A DNA stretch of 64,000 nucleotides from Aralia elata (taxonomy: Eukaryota; Streptophyta; Magnoliopsida; Apiales; Araliaceae). A program made the translations under genes and the position numbers. The notes under the pieces were generated by a model, which saw only the letters and a list, made by a program, of their open reading frames with translations, searched no databases and was not told where the DNA came from. Shown in pieces: positions 1 through 10,049 of this stretch; positions within the stretch are counted from its first letter, which is position 1; each line of letters starts with the position of its first letter. Location of the stretch: assembly GCA_034770075.1 (NCBI GenBank), contig CM068380.1, positions 27,528,005-27,592,004 on the forward strand, written 5' to 3'.

Positions 1-95
1 ATTTGTGAAATATACATGTAAAATTCATATTGAACTTTATATCTTAACCTGAAATCTCATATATTTATATGTTAATGTTTATAATACATGTATAG

Positions 96-663
96 TTCAT
101 ATGATGACGACTTAAAAGCAAATCAAAACGGTATCACTGATAAAGATATTCAACTCAGTCGTAATCAAAATTTTGCACTTTGGCTAAAGGACAAAGTAAG
201 TTAAGTTAATTAAGCACGACATATATAGTATTAATTTATGAATTCATTTAATTTAATAGATTATTTGTAGGCTCTTAATGAGGGAACGATTCCTTCAAAT
301 GTACAAGTCCTACCTATGAGCCCAGACAGGGACCAAGTCAGTCGCAATGGTTACAAAATAAATAGCTGTGAATTTCATACAAAGACATATGCTCATTGTA
401 AAAGAACAACTAACACCGATGTGTATGTTCAAGGAGATTGTTACAATGAGCTTGGTCGTGCCTTTTATGGGGAGTTAGAGGAAATTATAGAGTTGTCGTA
501 CAAGGGTACATATAAGGGTCAGATTAACTTGTTCAAGTGCCATTGGTTTGATTCAGAAAAAGGGATACATGTCGATCGACATGGAATCGCCGATATTGAC
601 CTCCATTGGTCCACGTACGTCAACGCACCACTTGTGTTTCCAACTCAAATAGTACAAGTAAAC
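96..663 (+). pseudogene. CACTA (En/Spm) transposase gene, 3' part with DUF4216-like region, broken
   Basis: Two exons can be read. Exon 96-195 has an acceptor TATAG before it and a donor GTAAGT after it, and encodes a stretch ending in FALWLKDK. Exon 271-663 follows an acceptor TTTGTAG and continues in frame. Around 400-650 it encodes the pattern typical of the domain of unknown function DUF4216, found at the C-terminus of plant CACTA TNPD/TNP2-type proteins: a Tyr/Phe-rich 'YGELEEIIELSY' block, then 'LFKCHWFD', then 'PLVFPTQIVQV'. CACTA transposases cut and paste the element in the nucleus. The exon is interrupted at 663/664 by an LTR insertion, and the reading frame resumes at 4266. The upstream catalytic part lies outside the window. 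Assignment rests on remembered family patterns, not on a search. Confidence 0.75.
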
Positions 664-1380
664 TGTAATATCCGGAATTTTTAAAAGATTTATCATTAAT
701 AAAATGGGGAATATTTTCTTTATATATATGATTATGTGCATTTATGTGTCTTATGTGATTATAAAGTTAGTTAATGTGATGAAGTTGCATTATGCATGAC
801 GTATAAAGAAGAGCATTGTGAATGAATTATATTGTGTGACAAGCTTAAGTTATGAATTAACTAAGATTGATAGAATGAGCCATGTGTGGCATAATGATTC
901 ATGGTGAATCAACTATGGAAAGAGATTAATTTTAAAAGTAGGTATTAATATTAATTGTAGTTTTAATAATTGTGTTGCATAATGGACTGTTACTATCTAG
1001 TGTAACTTGGCCCAATAAAGTACACCGGGTATAAGGGTTTGTACCGGCCCAATAAGCTTTGGACTGGTGCTGGTGGTGGCAGAGCATAAACCGGGTTGGT
1101 AAGCCCAAGTGGGTTGACCCTAATCAATTTACTGATAAGAAGGGATAAGTTATCTAAAACGTAATCCCAGATTTCCAGCCTTGGGGTACAATCAGCCGAG
1201 CTAGGCCAATAACCTATCTCCCTACCTTACTTGCTAAAAGGTTAGTCAGTCGATTACTGTGGGCATGGCTGGAGGGTGAGTTGGTGAGCTTTTCACCTAA
1301 TCACTTTTAACCAACGGGTATTACCATTGTGTATTGGTTCTACGCTCTGAGTAATAACCAGCGATTGGGTAAAGGTTTCT

Positions 1381-1390
1381 CTATAAATAG
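1381..1390 (+). promoter_or_regulatory. TATA box of the solo LTR
   Basis: CTATAAATAG is a textbook plant TATA box, about 720 bp into the 3.6 kb LTR and followed by a GAGACC leader. It would start LTR transcription about 30 bp downstream. In the duplicated copy at 49682 this part is missing, because the duplication begins at the position equivalent to 1493. Confidence 0.6.
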
Positions 1391-2184
1391 AGACCCAAGT
1401 CACCTTGCAGAGCTTGCTACTCTGTTCATTACCGATATAGAGAGAGATATTGTAAGTTGAGAGATATAAAAGTTGCTAAGGAGAGTTCTTGTAAACCATC
1501 GAGACAGAGTTTAGGAGAGAACGAACTGCGTAGGCTTGAAGGTATGATCCTGTTACCTTAAGCATCATTTTGTTAATTTAGATTGCCAGATTGGGTGTCA
1601 GAACATGTATAGGTTGAGTACAGCATGTTACAGTGTAAGGGTAATGTTAAACTTGTGGTCATGAGGTAGCGGTGCAGAAACTGCATTTTGTATGTGTCTA
1701 ACTGACTATCACTTAAACCGAATGGGTATTAACGTCCTTAATTACTATACCCAGATAATATTGAGAGTCAGTCATGTTGTCTAAACGAGCCCAAAACTCT
1801 GTGGTTACAGTTTATACAGACCGTAGATGATGACAGTTGGTTATATGACCAAAACATGAATAAAACCTATGTAAAGTGTAACTATGTCTCTAGTAGTAAT
1901 TTTAACATCAAACCAATCCTCGACATCTGTTAATATGCCAATGGAATGTTACCAGTAGTTAATGTTACACCAAACTCCAACTTTGGTTCTACAGTATTGT
2001 ATCAGGCCTGAGTTTAAAACTCAAGGTCTGATGTGTTTATTCTTTCTCAGATCCTTGCATCCAAATTGGTAGAACTAGTCAAACTCAGTCCATGTTTTAA
2101 ATTGGTTGAGTATAAAAGCACGACCTCAGAATAATTAGCCAAAGACTTCTCTTTGAGCTGAATGTGAAAATATGCCTTATCTAG

Positions 2185-2850
2185 CAAATCGTAGAGTAAC
2201 CTTGCTCGATCGTAGAGCTCACTCCCAGACTAAAGCCTTGTAGACGACTTAGTGTTCATAAATTGTAGAATGAACCCTACGATCGTAGAGTGAGTCCACT
2301 CTGATCGTAAAGTGAGTCCACTCCGACCGTAGAGCTCACTTACTAATCACACAGTAGTTTAGCCGAGTCATGCAAAAAAACGTATAGTGAATCCCACGAT
2401 CGCCGAGTGGCTTTACTCCGATCGTAGAGTGCACTCGCAGATCGTAGAGTATACCTGATTAGTCCTGGAACGAACCGTAGAGTGAACCCTACGATCGTAG
2501 AGTATCTCTACCTGATCGCAGAGCTTCACTAGTCAATCAAAGAGTAGGTCAGGTCAGCCTTATGGCTGATCGTAGAGTAAATCCTACGATCGTAAAGTAA
2601 CTCTACCTGATCGTAGAGCTTCCCTAGTGATCATAGAGTCCCTGTAATACACACTAAGCCAAGTCAACTGATCATAATATAGCTTCACCATATCACAGCT
2701 AGACCCCAGTGATCGTCAAGTCACCTCACTAATGGTAGAAGTGACCCCACTGATCACAACATGACACCATTGATCGTAGAGTCACAACATTGATCATAGA
2801 GTGACACCACTGGTTATGACAGTGACCTATCAACCGTATAGTGTGAATGT
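2185..2850 (+). repeat. Interspersed short repeat based on GATCGTAGAGT inside the solo LTR
   Basis: Roughly eighteen exact or near copies of GATCGTAGAGT (variants GATCGTAAAGT, GATCATAGAGT, ACCGTAGAGC) lie 15-60 bp apart, often paired with 'GAGTCCACTC' or 'CTCTACCT'. Several copies form the palindrome TACGATCGTA. Spacing is irregular, so this is not a simple satellite. The same zone is present at about 50350-51020 in the duplicated copy, with scattered substitutions. Confidence 0.8.
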
Positions 2851-2989
2851 GAATTATATAACAAACTGCATGTGTCACATTTGGTCCATTAAGATAGTTA
2901 TTTAATGTTTAACATTGACTAATCAGAGAGTAACTTATAATCACAGCAGGGTATTTGGAGAGCAGAAATTAGTGTTAAATAGTAGCAGC

Positions 2990-3250
2990 AATCCAGGCAA
3001 GTTCCCTCACTTTGAGCATGTTAGATTAATTATTATACCATTGTGTATATCTTTGCAAGTTCTCTAACTTACACAACTTTGAATATTGTGCAAGTTTCAT
3101 CACTTTGAGTAAGCTAGTTGTTAATTTACAACCATATATATTGTGCAAATTTCGTATGTTGTGACAAGCTTCTGATTATTGCGTTATAATCATATCAAGC
3201 AAACTTCCTTAATTTGTACAACCTTATATGTTGTGCAAATTTTCTTTTAT
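2990..3250 (+). repeat. Degenerate GCAAGTTYCC repeats in the solo LTR
   Basis: About five degenerate units carry 'GCAAGTTCCCTAAC' or 'GCAAGTTTCATCAC', separated by ACAACTTTGAATATTGTG-like text. The same kind of unit recurs in the other two long solo LTRs (34640-34920, and on the minus strand at about 28370-28450), so it is a shared LTR feature rather than random sequence. Confidence 0.6.
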
Positions 3251-3920
3251 GAAAAAGCTAAGGACTATAATCCGTGCATGATGAATACATATCCAACTTG
3301 TACTCTTATTAATCATACAAGTAGATTGATTATCAAAATGATGCTCGTGTTATTCATGATTTAAATTTTGAAGTTTGGTACAAATCACCACCCCGTTGGG
3401 TAATTCTTATATCTTGTTGTGAACTTTGAAAATGTTGAGAAGAATGTCTATGCCACTTGAATCGGCTAGACTAATATTGATAGCCATCCAAACCTATTAA
3501 TTTGGTGCGGACATTATAATATGCTGAGATGAACAACCCTCATAGTAGGGGCATTATTTAACATCGGGGGACCGACACGCGTGCAAATAGTAAGTGAGGT
3601 TTATGTATAATACCAGGGTACTTTAGGCTGATCACCTTTTGTACTTGTTATTGGGTTATCAGATGAATTTCTGGTAATTCTAGTAGAAGTTCTAAGCCAT
3701 GATGGCTACTCAGTATCGGATATTTCCTTATTTGGAAAACTTTGAAATCCTTGAAGTCATCAGAAATTCTTCTGTCCTTTGTGACTCGTTTATTGTGAGA
3801 AGAATTAAAGTAAATTATTGTATTCTAATTCATTCGCAACATTCATATACAATTCTATACACTATTCCTTGAATTATGAACCTTATCCTTATTGTCCTTT
3901 GTAATTGCGATATACTTGCT

Positions 3921-4023
3921 GAGCAAACTCGTTGCTCACTCTTGTTTTCCTAACATTTCAGTTAAGACTGAACGTGGCAGCAACTCTAGGAAGGATAAGG
4001 GCAAGGGTAAAGTCGTAGAGTAG
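3921..4023 (+). other. Conserved LTR block: hairpin, splice acceptor and short basic reading frame
   Basis: GAGCAAACTCGTTGCTC (3921-3937) can form a 6-bp stem. It is followed by ACTCTTG, a T-rich tract and an acceptor-like ATTTCAG (to 3960), then by a short frame rich in Lys and Gly (RKDKGKGK) that ends in TAG at 4021-4023. Counterparts occur in the two other long solo LTRs. This looks like the last exon of an LTR-initiated transcript, but no function is known to me. Confidence 0.5.
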
Positions 4024-4265
4024 TTCCATCCCACAAGAATTTAAAAGTTATTTTGTTATGTACTAAGACCAGAATTTTCATGTTTTAGTGGTAATGTAAT
4101 GTTGTAATGTTTAACGGTTCCGAGACTTGGGACAAAGATGTTTATGTTATATCAATATAAATATTCTTTTAAGTTTTTCCGCAGCGAGGTATATTATATG
4201 TGTATGAGATTAGTACTTGAAGCACCAAATTGGAGGTATAGATACCTGAATTTTGGGGCGTCACA

Positions 4266-4626
4266 TATACTATACTCCTAGTCCTGTTAGGAAAAAGGAT
4301 AGACCGCCGACAGATTATTAAGTTGTAATTCATACTCCCGCGTGCAATTGTATCCAATTAGTAGACGGGGAGTTCTACCAAGAGGAGATGTTACATAGAC
4401 CTCTTATAATAAATGTAGAGGACAACAATAACTAAACAAGTTAGAAGGTGGAGATAAACCTGATGAATTAGATCCTGAGTCAGTACCTGTGCCAGATGAC
4501 ATTGATATTGAAGAGAAAGAGTTATTGACTGACACTGACACTAACACTGAATCTGAAGAAGATGATGGTTATAAATCTCCAAATGATGTTCAAAATGATT
4601 CTGACTCAGACAACGATTTTCATTAA
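4266..4626 (+). pseudogene. CACTA first gene, last coding part after the LTR insertion
   Basis: The frame continues the interrupted DUF4216-like protein: 'YYTPSPVRKKDRPP', then an acidic tail rich in Asp and Glu ('DDIDIEE', 'DSDSDND') ending at TAA 4624-4626. An in-frame stop (TAGTAAGTT equivalents, near 4320) and a small frameshift around 4430 break it. An acidic tail after the DUF4216 region is usual in plant CACTA proteins. The second copy (52429-52787) is less damaged in the acidic part, with 77 open codons. Confidence 0.65.
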
Positions 4627-4807
4627 AATGTATGTTTAGTTTTACTTGTATTACATACAATTACATATATACATGTTCTCTATATCCTTGTCATGTTTGT
4701 GTACCTTTTCTTTATAGTTGTTGCAGTTAACCTGTCATTATTGTCATTTTATTTGTGTATGTAATATCGTATAACTTATAATAACATCCTAAAATTTTTA
4801 TTTATAG

Positions 4808-5119
4808 ATGTCTTCTTCAGCAGCTCCAAGAAAGCGCCGCTTGGGTCGGGGTCCAAATTAGTTGCCGAGGGCCCCGGCTAATTCGGATGACCGGACTCTC
4901 ATTCAGATTCGATCTCCTCCCGACAGCACGTACGTTATCTAGCTATTATATATTTATTTTATATTAGCATTGTTATAGATACTAATGTAAATTGCTTTGA
5001 ATATTAAAATAAAATTATTTATCTTTAATGTTAATTGTTGTATATTTTAGTGATTTTCCAGATAGCAAGATTGTGAAGTGCATTTCACAACTATGTTTAC
5101 TGAACTGGCCTATGGGAGC
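4808..5119 (+). pseudogene. CACTA second gene (TNPA-like/plant transposase family), N-terminal exons
   Basis: An ATG at 4808 opens a basic N-terminus (MSSSAAPRKRR). Exon 1 ends at 4929 before GTACGT. Exon 2 starts at 5051 after TTTTAG and runs to 5119, where the Athila LTR is inserted. The frame then continues at 44956. Plant CACTA elements typically carry a second gene of this kind next to the TNPD gene, encoding a DNA-binding accessory transposase. A TAG at 4859 interrupts exon 1 and is also present in the duplicated copy, so it predates the duplication. Family assignment is by context and general pattern. Confidence 0.55.
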
Positions 5120-6397
5120 TGTCGTTAACACTCCAAAAGTAAAACCTTACTTCTACTCTATGAATACAAAATTCAGTATAGTGACAAGCAATGATCGATC
5201 CCACAGAGAGTGAATTTATCTTTGTTTATTATATTATTTTCGAAATCAAAATACTACTAAATATAAATTGAGGGGTTTTGAATTGATTTAACTAACTAAA
5301 GTAACTATAAATAATTAATAAGAATAATCAATAAATTGAAGACTTCAGTTCTTCAGTTCAGTATCACCTTTTTACAACAATGGATTAATCAAGTGTAACA
5401 TTATTTACCCTTCAATGAAATTAATAGTCCTAGCTAACAATAAACTCTACTAGCCGAAATTCCCCTTAGATTATCACCCAATGAACAACCTCTTCATAAG
5501 ATTCTAACTATCATACAACCTAGAACAAACTCTCTAGATTTAATATAATAGCAGCATTACGAATTAGGGAATTAGACTATTCCAAGTAACAATCACATAA
5601 GCTCGAATTGTTTAACCCGTCTTCCGATAATCTTAGCACTACTCAAAAGTTTATCCACAATTATGTATTACTAATTATTACTTGTGATTAGGAACAATAT
5701 CAATTACACGTAATATTATCCATTAATCTAGCAGATAATATTAGTTAACCAATTTAATCCTGTAGAAACCAAATCAGCTAAACCAAATATCATATAATAG
5801 TTCAAATAGGTTATCAAGAATGAATTTCATATAAGAGAGAATAAATAATGAATACTCAATAAACCATTAATTGTAAATAAGGTTCAACATCTCTTAGAAC
5901 TGAAATAGAAAACTTAGCCTGACATGCCTTCAATCTCGCTTCAAAACTAAGGTTTTTGCAAATGTGTGATAGAAGGTAGTAGTCTCTAAAATCTGACTAA
6001 TATATTATATTTATACTCCTAGAATAAAATCCTAAAACTCCAAGAAAATAATAGTCCAAGTTACAATAGAATTCCTCAGAGATTACAAAAGTTGAAAAAA
6101 TCTCCCTCTGCCGACTAGCCACGCGCCCGTTCATGCCCCCGCGCAAAGCTTCAGTGTCGCGACTTGCCTATTGAGCGTCGCGGCCCAACTTCAAGAGTGC
6201 CACGGCTCACAATGTTCTATCCGTTTTCCTTTTTTTCTCCTTGTGCGCCCATTTTGATCCATTTTTTCTCTTTTTCTCTTTTTAGCTGAAATTCCTCCTG
6301 AAATTAATAAATACCTTAATAAGTTCATATACTCATAAAACATGTAATAAAACTAAATATAAAGGAACCAGAATTATCGAATATTATGCAATTATCA
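5120..6397 (-). repeat. 3' LTR of the Athila element
   Basis: On the minus strand it begins TGATAATTGCATAATATTCG beside the polypurine tract and ends GTTAACGACA. It contains a minus-strand TATA box (TATAAATA, 6008-6015), a CG-rich block upstream of it (6118-6205) and the CTCTGTGGGATCGA motif near its end (5195-5210). The partner LTR is 43703-44955, and the duplicate is 53278-54522. Confidence 0.9.
6008..6015 (-). promoter_or_regulatory. TATA box in Athila 3' LTR
   Basis: TATAAATA on the minus strand. The same box sits at 44578-44585 in the 5' LTR, where it would drive the element, and at 54160-54167 in the duplicate copy. A CG-rich block lies 100-200 bp upstream in each. Confidence 0.5.
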
Positions 6398-6410
6398 AAT
6401 TCCCCCACCT
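6398..6410 (-). other. Polypurine tract of the Athila element
   Basis: Minus strand AGGTGGGGGAATT directly abuts the LTR start TGATAATTG. This is the plus-strand primer site and fixes the 3' LTR boundary. The equivalent in the duplicate is 54523-54535. Confidence 0.85.
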
Positions 6411-7517
6411 TTACACGTCCTCGTGTAAACCAAAACAAAGGTAATATTAAAATCAACGGAATTCTATTCAACAAAACTTTCAAAGGTTTTTATTCAATTA
6501 CCAACCATGAATATCAACACAAATCAATAGAAATCTGATCAACACGTCATCAATCAATTCACATTAACAACCTTATCATCTACCATTAAAACATCTTCAA
6601 ATTAAAATGCACCCACATAAGTATCTTTCTTATGATCAACATTCATACCCAACTAAGTTTATATGGAACACCAACTATGCACAACCGATTCACAACTCAG
6701 AACATATTTTTGTGCTATCTTTTTCACCTAATAGAACCTTCAAATTCCAATCTTTATAGGTATTACATTTTATACTCCATATCACACTATACACATTCTT
6801 TTATTTTGCAAGTGAGTGCGTTTTGCGCTCCTTCTTACTTATTACATGTGTTTATTGGAGAGTGAGTTTTACGCTCCATCTCAACTCACCACATGATTTT
6901 TGCATTTTCTTCTCATTCAATCTTTCTTCAATTTTTTCAAATTTTTCTTTTCTTTTTTTTTTCCTTTTTTTCTTTCTTTCCCATAGTCCTGTAACAAAAC
7001 AACCAGACAAACAATTCTAAATCATGAAATCAGTGCACATAGTCAGACCCCACAAATAACTTAGCCAAATAAACATGTATCCCATATTCAAGAACTCATG
7101 TAACACAAATTCAATTAAAATCAGTCAACTGTGGATCCCGACTTAGTTATCATAATTCATCAATTAATTCGGCATCAAACAAATTCTATCAATCAGCATC
7201 AACTTGCAATCTATAAGCGTAACCTTTAAAAACTTAGCTAAATAAAATCATAGAGAAAAGTTTTTAAGGCAAGACATTTTTTTTCAAGTTTTCCACAAGC
7301 ACATCAAAACTTAGCATAAATTATCCTAAACTACCTTAAACCTCTCCCCCACACTCAAACCTTACATTGTCCCTAATGTAAGACAATCATGCAAAGACGA
7401 GATAACTAAATAAAATGCAACTAAAAAGTAATAAGGGATAGAAAAGCAAATCTAAATTATTGGGTTGCCTCCCAAGTAACGCATTTGGTTAACGTCGTTT
7501 GCTCGACATCAATCTTC
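6411..7517 (-). other. Athila 3' untranslated region with conserved hairpin modules
   Basis: About 1.1 kb without coding sequence between the integrase stop and the polypurine tract. In transcript order it holds TTGGGAGGCAACCCAA (7460-7475, 5-bp arms), a perfect hairpin TTACATTAGGGACAATGTAA (7362-7381), a G-rich tract GTGGGGGAGAGG (within 7341-7360), and two copies of a GGAGCGTAAAACGCACTC-like motif (6811-6880). The same order is seen at 54523-55646, 11692-13040 and 48845-49681. Confidence 0.7.
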
Positions 7518-8800
7518 TCAATCCTCATAAACCGGATCCACCAAGTCCAACATCTCAACGTTCTCCACCTGATATCCTTCATAGAAAAGTTTGAGCCGGT
7601 GACCGTTTACTTTGAATATCTTTCCTGTGCTCAGACTCCGAATTTCTACTGCACCATGCTGAAAAATATTAGTAATAACAAAAGGTCCAACTCATCTAGA
7701 ATGCAACTTACTTGGAAATAACTTAAGCCTTGAGTGGTAAAGGAGAACTTTTTATCCCATGGCAAAAATCTTCCTCTGAATTTGTTTGTCATGGAAGGCT
7801 TTAGTCTTCTCCTTATAAATCTTAGAACTTTCATAAGTGTCATTCCTCAATTCTTTGAGCTCCTACAACTATAACTTCCTCTGCTCTCCAACTTGATCTA
7901 AACTCATGTTGCATTGCCTAATTGCCCAGAAAGCCTTGTGTTCTAGCTCCACAGGGAGATGACATGGTTTCCCAAATATAATCCGGTAAGGTGACACGTC
8001 AATAGGAGTCTTGTATACTGTTCTATAGGCCCAAAGTGCATCCTTTAACCTTAGACTCCAATCTTTTCTGATCGGATTGACTGCTTTCTCTAAAATGGAC
8101 TTGACCTCACAGTTGGATACCTCAGCTTGGCCATTACTTTGTGGATGATATGATGTAGAAACCCTATACATCACATTGTATTTCCTAAACAGTGTGGCTA
8201 GCGTCATGTTGCAAAAGTGTGTTCCTCTATCACTGATGATGGCTCTTAGAGTTCCAAACCTGACAAATATGTTAGATTTGACAAAATCTGCAATAACTTT
8301 AGAATCATCAGTCCTGGTGGCTTTAACTTTCACCCATTTAGAAACATAGTCAACCGCCAAAAGAATGTAAATATAACCATAAGAAACAGAAAAAGGTCCC
8401 ATAAAATCAATACCTCAAACATCAAAAAATTTAACAATTAAGATGGGAATTTGTGGCATTTGATTCCTATGTGATATGTTCCCTATTTTTTGACAATTCG
8501 CACATGATTTACAAAACAGATAAGAATCTTTAAAGGTATTTGGACAATAGAAACCACATTCTAAAACCTTATGGGTTATCCTTTTTAGTCCAAAGTGACC
8601 TCCACAAGCATAAGAGTGACAAAATTAATAATCGACAAAAACTCACTATTAGGCATACACCTTCTAACTACTTGGTCCGCACAAAATTTCTATAAATACG
8701 AGTCAACCCAGACATAATATTTGGCATTACTCTTAAGTTTTTCTTTTTGGGATTTAGAAAACTCACTAGGAACATAGGCACTCACCAAGTAATTCACAAT
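7518..8800 (-). pseudogene. Athila integrase (zinc finger, DDE core, C-terminal domain), broken
   Basis: Integrase inserts the DNA copy into chromosomes. On the minus strand an HHCC-type zinc-finger region (about 8700-8430) precedes the catalytic core. The core shows an Asp in 'AVDYVSKW' (near 8340), an Asp in 'SDRGTHF' (near 8225) and the Glu in 'NGQAEVSN' (near 8120), so the DDE triad is readable. 'GKPCHLPVELEHKAFWA' (near 7930) and the ending 'LVDPVYED' with stop 7518-7520 are typical Athila C-terminal text. Stops and frameshifts occur near 8410, 7870 and in the zinc-finger region. The equivalent copy is 55647-56800. Confidence 0.85.
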
Positions 8801-8969
8801 ATTAGCATACTAAGATACAATCTCATCAATGAAAAATAAATGCTCATCGGGAAAATAATCATGCAATGGTAATGCCTCTTCATCCTTAATCAGCCTGCTC
8901 AAATGATCTGCCACCAAGTTGTCCGCTCCCTTCTTATCCTTAATCTCCAAGTCAAATTCTTGTAGCAAC

Positions 8970-9952
8970 AGAATTCATCAAATGATTTTTGGCTTGGATT
9001 CCTTTTTGGTCAATAAATACCTAAGATCAACATGGTCAGAATAAACTATAACTTTAGTACCAAGCAGATAAGATCTAAACTTATCTAAAGCAAAAACAAC
9101 AGATAAAAGTTGTTTTTTAGTTGTAGAGTAGTTAATCTGAGCTTCATTCAAAGTTCTAGAAGCATAGTAGATGGAATGAACAACTTTGTCAACTCTTTGG
9201 CCTAAGACAACCCTTACTGCATAGTTGCTGGCATCACACATAATCTCGAATGACAATTTTCAATTTGGTAGTTGTATCACTGGTGCTGAGGTCAACAGTT
9301 TTTTCAATTTATCAAAAGCCTCCTTGCACTCATCATCAAACTATAATTCTACCTCCTTTTATAGCAACTTACACAATGGCAACGCTATCTTTGAGAAGTC
9401 CTTGATAAATCGGCGATAGAAACCTGCATTTCCAAGAAAAGAGCGAATCTCCTGCACATTTGTAGGATAAGACAAAGCAGTAATAATCTATATCTAAGCT
9501 TTATCAACTTCTAATCCCCTAGCTGAAACGACATGACCGAGTAGTATACCTTGCTCTACCATAAAGTAACATTTTTCCTAATTAAGAACAAGGTTAGTCT
9601 CTAAGCATCTATCTAGCACACGAGTCAAATTATCTAGGCACACATCCAAAGAATCACCATAAATTGTGAAATCATCCATAAAGACTTCAATGCAATTTTC
9701 AAGAAGATCAGAAAAGATACTTACCATGCATCTTTGAAAAGTACCTGGTGCATTGCAAAGTTCAAAGGACATCTTACAATACACAAATGTACCGAATGGA
9801 TATGTGAATGTGGTCTTTTCCTAGTCTTCGGGAGCGATCACAATCTGGTTATAACATGAAAAACCATCTTGAAAACAATAATAATTATGCCCAGCTAATC
9901 TTTCTAACATCTGATCAATAAAAGGGAGGGAAAAATGATGTTTTCTAATTAC
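8970..9952 (-). pseudogene. Athila reverse transcriptase C-terminal part and RNase H, broken
   Basis: Starting at the copia junction (9952), the minus strand encodes the RT palm with 'FMDDF' (near 9680), the usual Y/F-x-DD catalytic motif, and then the connection and RNase H region: 'LGHVVSARG', 'FYRRFIKDFSKIA', 'YYASRTLNEAQINYSTTKK', 'KVIVYSDHVDLRYL'. Several stop codons interrupt it (for example near 9840, 9570, 9490). The N-terminal half of RT is on the other side of the copia at 40670-41107. The duplicate is 57080-58055. Confidence 0.85.
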
Positions 9953-10049
9953 TGTTAGGTTTATATATAACGCGAGCATGCAATCAAATTACACAAATAT
10001 AGCGGAAGCGCAATAAAATCGGATTTTAAATTTTTATACAAACCATCAC
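9953..10049 (-). repeat. Copia 3' LTR, distal 97 bp
   Basis: TGTTAGGTTTATATATAACG on the plus strand (minus end CCTAACA) matches the boundary of the other copia LTRs at 38857 and 58056. It is cut at 10049 by the gag-only element and resumes at 24322 after the repeated ATCAC. Confidence 0.9.

Larger units (their letters stand above)
664..4265 (+). mobile_element. Solo LTR, about 3.6 kb, inserted in the CACTA gene
   Basis: The block starts TGTAATATCCGG and ends GGGGCGTCACA, the TG...CA termini of an LTR. It is flanked by TAAAC (659-663) and TATAC (4266-4270), a 5-bp target duplication with one mismatch. Removing it and one repeat restores the CACTA reading frame. I see no primer-binding site, polypurine tract or gag/pol reading frame inside, so it looks like a solo LTR of a long-LTR Ty3/gypsy family, possibly a chromovirus or Ogre relative; the clade is a guess. 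It carries a TATA box (1381), a GATCGTAGAGT-repeat zone (2185-2850), GCAAGTT repeats (2990-3250) and a splice-acceptor-like block (3921-4023). Termini of the same type bound the insertions at 27393 and 30981. Its 3' three quarters are repeated at 49682-52428. Confidence 0.85.

Noticed and set aside
3179..3364. 61-codon frame conserved at 51342-51527
   Set aside because: Conservation is fully explained by the tandem duplication; it lies in LTR sequence and has no family resemblance.
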